From an uncultured Negativibacillus sp. (GTDB lineage: Bacteria > Bacillota > Clostridia > Oscillospirales > Ruminococcaceae), in NCBI RefSeq assembly GCF_944388365.1, contig NZ_CALXIN010000005.1, forward strand, positions 1 through 58,665: a stretch of 58,665 nucleotides of DNA, read 5' to 3'. Both the position numbers and the translations under genes were made by a program. The notes beneath the pieces are model-generated. The model ran no database searches, was not told the origin of the DNA, and was given only the letters and a program-made list of their open reading frames with translations. Every line of letters begins with the position of its first letter. The stretch's first letter is position 1. Positions 42,048 to 50,146 of the stretch are shown here, piece by piece.

Positions 42048-43387
42048 TGAAAACAGAAAAGGAGACACTGTGCCAGCTGGTGCAGCTGCTGCAGAAGGAA
42101 GGCTTTTCGGATGTCCGGTTCTACCTCCAGCACACCAGGCGGTTTGGCGTCAATGTATTTGAAGGAAAACAGGAAAACACCGTCCGTGCAGATGACCGCG
42201 CCTACTTTGTGGAGGCGGGCAAAAACGGAAAACGCTGCTGCACCTTCTTTAACCACCTGGACGATTTGCAGGGAGTTGTAGAACAGATGCAGCTGTCCGC
42301 TCTTGCTTCGCAGGAGGAATATAATCCGACGCCGGCGATTGCTCAGCCGCAGGATTTTGCACAGTCCTGGGAGGAGCCACAGGAGCAGGTGGTTGTTGAC
42401 CGCCTGATCGAGGCAGAACAGGCAGCGCGCAAGGAAACCAAGATTTCCTGCGTCGACCACTGCGGTTATCAGGAAACCTGGCAGGAGATCACACTGATGG
42501 ACGAACAGGGCAACACCCTGACCGACAGCAGCCGGTCGGCGACCGTTTCGGTCAGCGTTGTTTCCAGAGAAAACGGAGATACCGAGATTGCAAACGGACA
42601 GCGCAGTGTGGCATCCCTTGCAGAGATGGACGCCGTTTCTCTGGCACAGCAGGTAGCACAGCTGGGTGCAGATCGTCTGCACTCAAAACCGATTGTATCG
42701 GGCAATTATGCAGTCATCCTCAAAAACGATGCAGCAGCAGAGCTGCTGGAAGCCTATCTGCCAGTCTTCTATGCATCCGAGCTGCAGAACCAGATGAGCG
42801 CCCTGGGCAATCAACAGGGACAGCAGGTTGCAGCGCCGGATCTGGAACTGATTGAGGACCCGCAGTATCCACAGGGAAGGGTACATCGCCACTTTGACGA
42901 TGAAGGCACACCGGTCAGCCGCAAATATCTGCTGAAGGATGGAGCGTTTGTCTGTGCACTGTACAACCGCAAGAGCGCCTCCAAGGAGGAAAAATCCAGC
43001 ACCGGCAACGGTTTTAAGTCGGACGTTTCCTCGGCGGTCGGCACTGGTGTCACCAATGTACTGCTTCAGAGTGCATCGGGCAGCTATTGCAGCATGGAGC
43101 AGCTTTGTGCAAAGATGAAGGATGGTCTGATCGTCACCGGTCTGGAAGGTGTATTTGCAGGCGTCAACACCATCAACGGACGTTTCTCGCTGCTGTGCAA
43201 AGGCATGGTAGTGGAGAACGGCAAGCAGGTGAAGCCGTTCTGCGAAGTTACCATCGCCGGAAGCATCGGGGATTTACTGCGCGATGTTGTTGCACTGGGC
43301 GATGATCCTGCACCGACCGCAGCCGGCAGCCAGTTTTTGCAGACACCATCTATTCTGCTCAAAAAGTTAGCTGTTTCAGGATTGTAA
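42044..43387 (+). CDS. tldE: TldE/PmbA-family protease subunit
   Basis: 447 residues, same fold as TldD but without the HExxxH motif, as expected for the non-catalytic partner. Features: ENTVRADDRAYFVEAG near 46-62 and the glycine-rich GLEGVFAGVNTINGRFSLL near 365-383. Coupled to tldD by the ATGA overlap. The promoter of the next gene overlaps its stop codon. Confidence 0.92.
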   Translation: MMKTEKETLCQLVQLLQKEGFSDVRFYLQHTRRFGVNVFEGKQENTVRADDRAYFVEAGKNGKRCCTFFNHLDDLQGVVEQMQLSALASQEEYNPTPAIAQPQDFAQSWEEPQEQVVVDRLIEAEQAARKETKISCVDHCGYQETWQEITLMDEQGNTLTDSSRSATVSVSVVSRENGDTEIANGQRSVASLAEMDAVSLAQQVAQLGADRLHSKPIVSGNYAVILKNDAAAELLEAYLPVFYASELQNQMSALGNQQGQQVAAPDLELIEDPQYPQGRVHRHFDDEGTPVSRKYLLKDGAFVCALYNRKSASKEEKSSTGNGFKSDVSSAVGTGVTNVLLQSASGSYCSMEQLCAKMKDGLIVTGLEGVFAGVNTINGRFSLLCKGMVVENGKQVKPFCEVTIAGSIGDLLRDVVALGDDPAPTAAGSQFLQTPSILLKKLAVSGL

Positions 43388-43410
43388 CTTGAAAAAGTTT
43401 GTGCTATACT
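43382..43410 (+). promoter_or_regulatory. Promoter of the M28 peptidase gene
   Basis: TTGTAA (43382-43387, sharing the tldE stop), 17 nt, TATACT (43405-43410). Leader about 145 nt. Confidence 0.6.
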
Positions 43411-43562
43411 AAGAGTCGAGGGAAATACGCACAGAATTATAAAATTTTCTGTTGAAATTTTAGTAAATACAACTAAATTACATTGCCGCCTGGAAGGAGC
43501 GGCGTTCTGTGTGTGTTCCATAAATTCTGCTTAAATTTATCTATAGAGAAGGAGTGTAGCAC

Positions 43563-44840
43563 ATGGATATTCTGAAGAATACCGAAGAGATGGGCAAACG
43601 AATTTTTGCTGATTTGGAGAAGATCAACTTTATCCGCACCAGCACCTCTGCCGAGGAGACCAGAGCCGCAGAGATCATCCGCGACGAGCTGGCAAAAGAA
43701 GGCTTGGAGGCACATATTGAGGAATTCATGGTAGAGACCGCCGACATCAAGAAGGTTTCTCTGCATGCACTGGGCAAAGATTGGGAAGTGCAGGGCTATC
43801 GCCGTTCCGGCAGCACACCGGAAGAAGGCTTGACTGCAAAATTTGCATATGTACAGCAGGGTACTGATGTAGACCTCTACGACAAAAAAGGCATGATCGT
43901 TCTGGTCAACAACGGCAAACTCAACGAAGAAGTATACGAAAGAATGGTTCGTTACGGTGTTGCAGGTTTCCTGACCTGGAACGGAAACGTATCCGATGTT
44001 CGTGAAGATACCGATATGCCGGAGAGAGAGCTGCGCGGTTGGGCACTGCGCTATGGCAAGATTCCTGGCGGTGTTGTCCGTGCCATTGATGCAATGGAAC
44101 TGGTCAAAGGTGAGCCGGAGACCGTCACCTTCACTCTGATTCAGGAAGATGTCAGCCGTGCTTCTAGGAACGTTATCCTCAACATGAAGGGTACCGACGA
44201 TACTACCGAGAACATCACCTTTGGTGCGCACTATGACAGCGTTCCATACAGCCATGGTGTTTATGACAATGGCGCTGGTTCGGTCATCCTGATGGAGCTG
44301 GCACGTCATTACAAACAGAATCCTCCAAAGAGAAATCTGACCTTCTGCTGGTATGGTTCCGAAGAGGTTGGTCTGCTCGGTTCCAAAGCGTATGTAGAGG
44401 CGCATGAGGAAGAACTGAAGAATGTCCAGCTGATGATCAACGTCGACGTTGCAGGTCCTGTTCTGGGTGCTGACTGGGCTGCTATCACTGCGGATGAGTC
44501 GCTCTGCCGCTTTGTAGAGTACCTCTCCAAGGAAGTTGGCTTCTCCACCGATGTTACCCAGGAAGTTTACTCCAGTGACTCGGTTCCATTTGCAAACAAA
44601 GGCGTTCCTGCTATCAACTTCTGCCGCTTTGGCAGAAACGGTGGTGCAATGATTCATTGCCGTCACGATGTAATTGATTACCTCGATTACAGAAACTTTG
44701 GCAAGACTGCTGCCTTTGTACAGGAATTCTCCGATCACATGGTCAATGCCGTTGTTTTCCCAGTTCCAAGAAAGATGCCGGAAAACATGGTAGAAGCAGT
44801 TGACAAATACCTGCGCAAAAAGAGAGTAGACGAGAAATAA
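43563..44840 (+). CDS. M28-family zinc aminopeptidase-like protein
   Basis: 425 residues. Co-catalytic metal site: His223 in GAHYDS, Asp235 in YDNGAGS, Glu267-Glu268 in YGSEEVG, Asp295 in NVDVAG, and His368 near the end. A PA-type inserted domain is at about 85-185. There is no signal peptide, so it should act in the cytoplasm, releasing N-terminal residues from peptides brought in by Opp. AAGGAG precedes the ATG. It has its own promoter and terminator, consistent with strong separate expression. Confidence 0.92.
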   Translation: MDILKNTEEMGKRIFADLEKINFIRTSTSAEETRAAEIIRDELAKEGLEAHIEEFMVETADIKKVSLHALGKDWEVQGYRRSGSTPEEGLTAKFAYVQQGTDVDLYDKKGMIVLVNNGKLNEEVYERMVRYGVAGFLTWNGNVSDVREDTDMPERELRGWALRYGKIPGGVVRAIDAMELVKGEPETVTFTLIQEDVSRASRNVILNMKGTDDTTENITFGAHYDSVPYSHGVYDNGAGSVILMELARHYKQNPPKRNLTFCWYGSEEVGLLGSKAYVEAHEEELKNVQLMINVDVAGPVLGADWAAITADESLCRFVEYLSKEVGFSTDVTQEVYSSDSVPFANKGVPAINFCRFGRNGGAMIHCRHDVIDYLDYRNFGKTAAFVQEFSDHMVNAVVFPVPRKMPENMVEAVDKYLRKKRVDEK

Positions 44841-44845
44841 TCGCA

Positions 44846-44879
44846 ATAAAAAACCTCTGGGCATTTGCCCAGAGGTTTT
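44846..44879. terminator. Terminator
   Basis: 15-bp perfect stem (44846-44860 and 44865-44879, loop ATTT) with A/T runs, between convergent genes. Confidence 0.92.
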
Positions 44880-44898
44880 TTTGCTGCACAAAATTGTT

Positions 44899-45348
44899 TC
44901 ATATAATGACATTGACCAGACTGGAGATCAGATGGGTCAGCAGATAGATGGTAGCGGGAACCACTGCCGGCCAGTTTTTGCGCTCCAGACAGTACAGCAG
45001 CAGCGCAGCACAAGGCAGCAGACACAGTCCCAGCACCATTCCTGTGCCGGAGAAAGGGAGCAGATAGAGGGCTGCCCAAAAGCCATAATAGGCGACGCAG
45101 CACAGCGCTACCGCCAAGGTCAGGAAATTTTTTCGGGAAAGTTTCTTATGGCGGCGGTTGGATGCAAGGCAGAGGGTGACGACGGTCAGACCCAGCATGA
45201 TCCAGGCGACCGTATCCAGTTCCGGTGTAGCCGTTTGAGAGAATCCGCCGCCCTCAAACAGAACGTTCTGGATAAGGGTCGGCAAAATCAGGATACCGGA
45301 CAGAATCAATGCTCCAACATCAAAACCGAGTTTGTAATTCTGAAACAT
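44899..45348 (-). CDS. Membrane protein, unknown
   Basis: 149 residues with four membrane helices and a short basic loop (NRRHKKLSRKN near 63-74). GGAGGAAAAC precedes the ATG. It lies 16 bp after the NusG-II gene on the same strand, probably one transcript. No family recognised. Confidence 0.7.
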   Translation of the reverse strand: MFQNYKLGFDVGALILSGILILPTLIQNVLFEGGGFSQTATPELDTVAWIMLGLTVVTLCLASNRRHKKLSRKNFLTLAVALCCVAYYGFWAALYLLPFSGTGMVLGLCLLPCAALLLYCLERKNWPAVVPATIYLLTHLISSLVNVII

Positions 45349-45364
45349 AGTTTTCCTCCACTGT

Positions 45365-45727
45365 TTAAGACGGATGGTAGGTGGACTGGCTGTTGATGGT
45401 CACCGCCACACGGTTGGGCATACAGACGGCACTCTGAGGTTCATGGTCGATCAATCCAAAGTTGATGCACAGATGATCGGGGCAGTCGGAAGAAAGAAAG
45501 TGGATCTGATGATTTATTACCTCCAGTACGACGTTGACACCGTATTCATTGAGGTCGATCTGTTGATCTTTTGTTTGAGGGAGGTTCAGCTCCATCACCG
45601 GCTGTCCGTCGATGGTGACCAGTGCATAGGAACCTGTGCTGGTTTGTCCCATCCAGAAGAAAATCCCCATCAAAACCAGTGCAGCAACAGCAATTCCCAA
45701 AAGGATTTGTTTATCCCGTTTTCCCAT
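45365..45727 (-). CDS. NusG domain II-containing protein
   Basis: 120 residues: one N-terminal membrane helix (about 7-26) and an outside NusG-II domain with the typical SSDCPDHLC near 79-87 and AVCMPNRVAV near 100-109; the Cys pair may be disulfide-bonded or metal-bound. Proteins of this kind are often linked to FMN-transfer or quinone genes, none of which are here. Its promoter (TTGACA 45787-45792, 18 nt, TATAAT 45763-45768 on the minus strand) overlaps the terminator of the superoxide reductase gene. Confidence 0.85.
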   Translation of the reverse strand: MGKRDKQILLGIAVAALVLMGIFFWMGQTSTGSYALVTIDGQPVMELNLPQTKDQQIDLNEYGVNVVLEVINHQIHFLSSDCPDHLCINFGLIDHEPQSAVCMPNRVAVTINSQSTYHPS

Positions 45728-45762
45728 CCAAAATATTCTCCAATCCGTAAAAAGGTAATCTT

Positions 45763-45803
45763 ATTATACAAAAAAGCAGGGACATCTGTCAAGATGTCCC
45801 TGC
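45763..45803 (-). terminator. Terminator of the superoxide reductase gene with embedded promoter
   Basis: 12-bp perfect stem (45776-45787 and 45792-45803, loop GTCA) followed on the minus strand by six T. The -35 TTGACA of the next gene lies in the loop and stem base, and its TATAAT at 45763-45768 is just past the T-run, so one 41-bp segment ends one gene and starts the next. Confidence 0.8.
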
Positions 45804-45826
45804 CACTTTTTGGTTATGTTGAAAGA

Positions 45827-46201
45827 TTATGCGTTTGCTTTCCACAGACCGTGCAGATTGCAGTAAGCATAAGCAGCAACTACTTTGTCGCTCTCGGTCA
45901 TCATGAATACAGCTTCCGGTTTCTGGCCTGGTTTGAGCTCTTTGCGCTGGTTGCCTTCTGCGGTTTCCAGAGCGATCCACTCGATAAAGTGTTCCTCAGC
46001 CATTGGATGTGCAACTTCACCGACGGTAACGGTCACTTTGTTGCCCTCTACCGAGATAACTGGAACGTGTTTTTCGCTTGCAGCATCAACGCTTCCTGGA
46101 ACCAGTTCGGTCATCTTTTCGCCGCAGCACATAACCGGCACACCTTTGTTTTTTGCATAAGCGATGATATTTCCACAATGTTTGCATACATAAAATTTCA
46201 T
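45827..46201 (-). CDS. dfx: Desulfoferrodoxin (two-iron superoxide reductase)
   Basis: 124 residues. Center I is a rubredoxin-type FeS4 site: Cys6, Cys9, Cys25, Cys26. Center II has His45, His65, His71, Cys114 and His117, with Lys44 beside the iron. It reduces superoxide to peroxide without making O2, a defence typical of strict anaerobes; the electron donor is usually rubredoxin. Own promoter (46267-46295) and terminator. Confidence 0.96.
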   Translation of the reverse strand: MKFYVCKHCGNIIAYAKNKGVPVMCCGEKMTELVPGSVDAASEKHVPVISVEGNKVTVTVGEVAHPMAEEHFIEWIALETAEGNQRKELKPGQKPEAVFMMTESDKVVAAYAYCNLHGLWKANA

Positions 46202-46266
46202 AATGTTATTCCTTCTTTCCTGATAGTTTAAAATATACTAATTTAGTGAATTTTCTCTTTGATTGT

Positions 46267-46295
46267 ATTATAACCGATTTTTTTCATGTTTGCAA
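46267..46295 (-). promoter_or_regulatory. Promoter of the superoxide reductase gene
   Basis: Minus strand: TTGCAA (46290-46295), 17 nt, TATAAT (46267-46272). Confidence 0.65.
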
Positions 46296-46331
46296 GGGGT
46301 AACAAAAAATTTTACATATTAAATAAAGCAA

Positions 46332-46367
46332 AGGAGCAGAGTTTGGAATTATTTCCAAACTCCGCTC
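46332..46367 (-). terminator. Terminator of ABC module 3
   Basis: Stem of 16 bp with one mismatch (46332-46347 / 46352-46367), the complement of AGCGGAGTTTGG, downstream of the permease gene at 46407; the T-run is weak. Confidence 0.65.
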
Positions 46368-46406
46368 CTCAACTTTGATTTCTCATGGATAAAAGACTCG
46401 GGATGA

Positions 46407-47102
46407 TTAAACTTTCGCGGGCATTTTTCGAATGAGCAGCCAGCAGAAGCTAAGAATCACGGCAGTAAATACAAGGTAGATGCCGGAGACGATCCACGGA
46501 TGAGCCAGCGGGAAGAAGACGATGGCATCCACATAGCTTTCATAACGCACCAGGGAGAGAAGAAGGTACATTCCACATCCGCCCATCAGGATAGAAACAA
46601 TCCATTTTCCGGTTTTGTTTAAACGATAAAAACCGATGGTGATCAGGTAGCCAAGGGAAATGAACAGAAGATACTCACAGAAGTAGTAGACGGTGCCGCT
46701 CAGCAGCCGCAGAGGAACATTTTCAATCTCGATGGCGAAGATGGTGGAACCGACCGGTGTGTGAAAAAGAAAGTTCATGAGCAGCAGCAGGAGGAGATTC
46801 AAGCAGGTCATTCCAAGGCAGACCGCAGCAGCGGAAGAAAGCCATCCTTTGAACAATGTTTTGCGGGTAGAGCTAAACTGCAGGTGAAACAGAAAGTTTG
46901 CACGAAAGGTATTCATTCCACAGACGAAGATAAACCAGACAGAACTTGCTTCCAAACCGTAAATATTCATCTGTTTATCCCCGATAGAAAGGAGAGATAC
47001 TCCGGAAAACACCGTAAAAATCAGAACAATGATAATATAATAAATGATAACGGCGGAACGATATTCTTTTAATTGAAGCCGAAAAGATGTGGCAGTACTC
47101 AT
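46407..47102 (-). CDS. ABC-2-type membrane protein (module 3)
   Basis: 231 residues with six membrane helices. ATG 47102 is chosen because AGGAGG lies 7 nt upstream. It follows the ATPase gene by 11 bp in the order GntR / ATPase / permease. No substrate can be inferred. Confidence 0.82.
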   Translation of the reverse strand: MSTATSFRLQLKEYRSAVIIYYIIIVLIFTVFSGVSLLSIGDKQMNIYGLEASSVWFIFVCGMNTFRANFLFHLQFSSTRKTLFKGWLSSAAAVCLGMTCLNLLLLLLMNFLFHTPVGSTIFAIEIENVPLRLLSGTVYYFCEYLLFISLGYLITIGFYRLNKTGKWIVSILMGGCGMYLLLSLVRYESYVDAIVFFPLAHPWIVSGIYLVFTAVILSFCWLLIRKMPAKV

Positions 47103-47113
47103 GAAGATACCTC

Positions 47114-47965
47114 CTAAGATGGATTTTCGCTGCCTACCAGCTGGACAAACAGCTGCTGTAAGCTCAGACCGGTGACATCGAGGGTGTCGGGAACTGCGGT
47201 GTGCTCTCCTAAAATAGCCGCCGTTTTTAAACCGCCGACGCTGTTGGAACCGATGACCTTTTTGCCCGAGCAATAGTCATCTACCTCGGAGATGCGTCCG
47301 GAAACACAATATCCCTGTGAAAGCAGCTTTTCTGCCGATTCGTCGATGAGCACCTTTCCGTGGTCGAGAATAATGACATTCTCCAGCAGACCTTCCACCT
47401 CACCGATCAGGTGGGTGGACAGCAGAATACAGGAAGGAGCTTCGCTGTAACTTTCAATCAGCAGTTTATAAAACAGTTCGCGGTGAAAAGCATCCATCCC
47501 AAGGGTTGGTTCATCCAGGAACAAAAACGGCGTATGTGCCGAAAGGGCAAGGATTGCACGCAGTACCGACTTGTAACCGGTGGAGAGTGTGGGATACTTT
47601 TTGTTCAGACTTAGCTCAAAGCGTTTGGCATAGGCAAGGCATTGCTCCTTGTCAAAGTTGGGATAGGCACCCGCCATGAAGTCGATCAGTTTTTGTGCGG
47701 TCATCTCTCCAAAGTAGGAGTTTTCGGTGACAAAAAAGATCTGCTGCAAGGCTTTCTCGTTTTCCCAGAGATTTCTCTCATCCATGGTGATGCTGCCCTC
47801 GTTTGGTTGGATGTAGTTGGTCATCAGGCGCAGTAAGGTAGTTTTGCCGGCGCCGTTGCGACCGAGCAAACCGCAGATTTTTGGTTCCTCCAAACACAGA
47901 TTGACTCTATTTAATGCGACGGTATCTCCGAATTTTCGGGTCAGATCATGACAACACAGTTTCAT
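47114..47965 (-). CDS. ABC transporter ATPase (module 3)
   Basis: 283 residues. Walker A GRNGAGKTT, Walker B FLFLDEPTLGMD, and an aberrant signature LSTGYKSV where LSGGQ is expected. Its start overlaps the GntR stop by four bases (ATGA type). It has a C-terminal extension of about 60 residues after the H-loop. Confidence 0.93.
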   Translation of the reverse strand: MKLCCHDLTRKFGDTVALNRVNLCLEEPKICGLLGRNGAGKTTLLRLMTNYIQPNEGSITMDERNLWENEKALQQIFFVTENSYFGEMTAQKLIDFMAGAYPNFDKEQCLAYAKRFELSLNKKYPTLSTGYKSVLRAILALSAHTPFLFLDEPTLGMDAFHRELFYKLLIESYSEAPSCILLSTHLIGEVEGLLENVIILDHGKVLIDESAEKLLSQGYCVSGRISEVDDYCSGKKVIGSNSVGGLKTAAILGEHTAVPDTLDVTGLSLQQLFVQLVGSENPS

Positions 47966-48330
47966 TGTGTAAATCCCCTTTCAATCCACTCCCGCAGTGT
48001 CTGCGGCTCAATATTCAGGCGTTTCGCTTCCTGAACCAACGGCAGTACATATTGCTGGAAAAATTCCTCCTGCCGTTTCTCTTTCAATTTTTGCAGCGCT
48101 CCCGATGCGACAAACATTCCAATCCCTCGTTTCTTGTACACAATCCCTGCGTCCACCAACAGGTTGATTCCTTTCAGTGCAGTGGCAGGATTGATTTTAT
48201 AGTTGGCGGCAAGTTCCGTGATCGAAGGTATCTGTTCCTCCTCGCCATAGATGCCGGACAAGATTTCATCCTCCAATCCCTGCGATACCTGCAGAAAAAT
48301 GGGTGTCTGGCTTTGAAAGTCTATCTTCAA
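47962..48330 (-). CDS. GntR-family regulator, YtrA type (module 3)
   Basis: 122 residues: winged HTH (TPIFLQVSQGLEDEILSGIY, then IPSITELAANYKINPATALK) and a helical tail. The start is a TTG (48328-48330) 7 nt after AGGAGG. Likely represses the operon at the imperfect palindrome 48363-48380. Confidence 0.92.
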   Translation of the reverse strand: MKIDFQSQTPIFLQVSQGLEDEILSGIYGEEEQIPSITELAANYKINPATALKGINLLVDAGIVYKKRGIGMFVASGALQKLKEKRQEEFFQQYVLPLVQEAKRLNIEPQTLREWIERGFTQ

Positions 48331-48362
48331 CAGGAAACCTCCTTTCGGCTGTATATTGGTTA

Positions 48363-48418
48363 GTTAGTTGAGTAATTAACTATGATTCCATTATAATCAG
48401 AGGAACAACGATTGTCAA
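48363..48418 (-). promoter_or_regulatory. Promoter with operator (module 3)
   Basis: Minus strand: TTGACA (48413-48418), 17 nt, TATAAT (48390-48395), a near-consensus promoter. Just past the start point is the imperfect palindrome GTTAGTTGAGTAATTAAC (48363-48380), the likely GntR site. Confidence 0.75.
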
Positions 48419-48473
48419 TAGGGAAAGGGAAAAAATTAGCTGAGAAGATGAAAGGATAACATAAAGAAACCTT

Positions 48474-48502
48474 TTTACAAATGGACGCAGATGTGCTATA
48501 CT
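48474..48502 (+). promoter_or_regulatory. Promoter of the SdpI-like gene
   Basis: TTTACA (48474-48479), 17 nt, TATACT (48497-48502). It implies a start point near 48509, so the ATG at 48491 cannot be the start codon. Confidence 0.6.
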
Positions 48503-48553
48503 GATAAGACTGATGTACTTACAAATTCTGTATGGAAAGGATTGTCACCTGTT

Positions 48554-48928
48554 ATGTTGTTGCTGTTGCTTATACCGATCATGATGATCGTCTGGGGATT
48601 ATGGTGGAGAAGAAAACCGCCGAAGTATCCGACAAATCCAGACTCGTTGCTGCAAAACTTTTTCTTTATCACCTACCGCACCGACTGGGCACTGAAAAGT
48701 CAGGAGACCTGGCAGTATGCCCACATCAGCTATGGCCGCATCATTCTGCCGATTGGCATTATTGCGCTGGTGCTGTCGATTGTGGGAATCTTCCTGCTGC
48801 CGCTGTCGATCGCACCAAAGGTGCTGATTGTGATGGATATTATCTGCATCATTATTCCGTATTTCCCGATTGAGAAAAAACTCAAACAGAATTTTGACAC
48901 CAAGGGAAGATGGAAAGAAGGACTGTAA
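48554..48928 (+). CDS. SdpI/YhfL-like small membrane protein
   Basis: 124 residues: one N-terminal helix, then a segment like the SdpI family core (YRTDWALKSQETWQYAHISY near 43-62) followed by two helices and a P-x-x-EKKLKQNFD tail. SdpI is the immunity and signalling protein against the SdpC toxin in Bacillus; most family members are orphans, and no toxin gene is seen here. ATG 48554 is preferred over 48491, which lies upstream of the promoter -10; its ribosome site (AAAGGA, 12 nt) is weak. Confidence 0.6.
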   Translation: MLLLLLIPIMMIVWGLWWRRKPPKYPTNPDSLLQNFFFITYRTDWALKSQETWQYAHISYGRIILPIGIIALVLSIVGIFLLPLSIAPKVLIVMDIICIIIPYFPIEKKLKQNFDTKGRWKEGL

Positions 48929-48938
48929 GTCCAATCAT

Positions 48939-48974
48939 AAAACAAGGCTCCCGCCATGGCGGGAGCCTTGTTTT
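48939..48974. terminator. Bidirectional terminator
   Basis: Perfect 18-bp-arm palindrome (48939-48956 and 48957-48974) with GC-rich centre and AAAA/TTTT ends, between convergent genes. Confidence 0.92.
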
Positions 48975-48975
48975 G

Positions 48976-49992
48976 TTATCCTAGCAGATAGATCAGCCGT
49001 TCCAGCTGAGGATGGATCAAGCCGACTGCCGTTATCTCTCCATTCTTCGTATCCAGGCAGATGCCGAGGGAAGGGAAAAGAACGCGGCTGCCGTTTTCGA
49101 CACATAGGCTGTTGGAGCAGAGTTTGACTAGCTCCATCTGTGTCGGCTCCTCGGAAAAGGGAAGCAGAAAACGGTCGGAAGCATCTGGAAAAGCGATCGA
49201 AAACAGCGGCTGACTGATGAGAAATCCGGCGGCCTGTCCATCGACATACCAGGCGGTGATCTCTCCGCCGGAAAGCTGATAGCTGGTTTTGACCATCCTG
49301 CCAAGGGAAATGTCGGAGGTTTGTTCCAAGCTGAAAAACTGCTCGATGGCCGACTGCACCTGCTGCGGTGTCATCCCAAGGTGTAGCGGACCGATTCTGC
49401 CGGACACCGGCAGAATCGGTTTTGGCGGCGTGGAAGATGCCAAACGTTCGGTGCTCCAGAGATCGGTCAGTCCCAACAGTTCCTCGTAAATCGGGTCGTA
49501 AACCCGCACAAAATTAAAGTAGAGATGGTCGTAGTCATCCGCCTGGATCGTGTTGTTCTCCGTTTCAGAAAGGTCGAAAGCCATTTCCCGCCAGAGACTG
49601 ACGCCAAGCTGCGGGAAGGTATATTGGGTGGCGTCCTGCCACTCCATGCTGTCATAGAAGCAGCAGTTTTGTTCATTGAGGGCGGCGATCAGCGCAGCTG
49701 CCTTGGTGGTAAAAACAGGCAGGTCCAACAGGACCACATCATAACAAAGGGCGATATTTTTGTCCACCGAAATGCAGACGCATCGCTGCTTCTGGTCAAA
49801 ATAGAGGAGCAAAATAGCCGCTGAATCCTTCAAAAAGTAGCGGATACAGGAGCCTTGTTCATACCCATCCCAATCTTCGGGGATCATCTCAAACGATTCC
49901 GGCAGAGCGGAGAGAATGTGCTCGATTTCGTCCGGTGTCATTCCAAGCGAAAGCGGACCGATGCTGCCTTTGGTGACGGTCCATCTGTTCAT
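48976..49992 (-). CDS. Tandem-domain cytoplasmic protein, unknown
   Basis: 338 residues made of two copies of one domain: about 10-165 and 199-325. Each opens with IGPLxLGMTPxx (IGPLSLGMTP at 11-20, IGPLHLGMTP at 200-209) and later has FPxLGxxL (FPQLGVSLW at 126-134, FPSLGICLD at 306-314). There is no signal peptide or membrane helix. GxIGPLxLGM openings occur in small proteins of unknown role; I do not know a function for a fused pair. ATG 49992 follows AAAGGAGG. Divergent from the gene at 50147 across 154 bp, so the two may be functionally linked. Confidence 0.75.
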   Translation of the reverse strand: MNRWTVTKGSIGPLSLGMTPDEIEHILSALPESFEMIPEDWDGYEQGSCIRYFLKDSAAILLLYFDQKQRCVCISVDKNIALCYDVVLLDLPVFTTKAAALIAALNEQNCCFYDSMEWQDATQYTFPQLGVSLWREMAFDLSETENNTIQADDYDHLYFNFVRVYDPIYEELLGLTDLWSTERLASSTPPKPILPVSGRIGPLHLGMTPQQVQSAIEQFFSLEQTSDISLGRMVKTSYQLSGGEITAWYVDGQAAGFLISQPLFSIAFPDASDRFLLPFSEEPTQMELVKLCSNSLCVENGSRVLFPSLGICLDTKNGEITAVGLIHPQLERLIYLLG

Positions 49993-50146
49993 ACGACATC
50001 CTCCTTTCAGATTTTTGAAAGCAGCATCCGGCAATAAAAACTGGATACTCTGTAGGAATTTACAAAAACGCCTTCCTTTTTTTGGAGAAGAAAGCAATGG
50101 AAAGGATTCCTTTTCCTGTGCTATCCTAAACAAAAGGAGGGATACA

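Noticed and set aside
49916..50146. N-terminal extension of the 50147 protein
   Set aside because: The extension overlaps the start of the divergent gene, has no ribosome site, and the ATG at 50147 has AAGGAGGG at ideal spacing.
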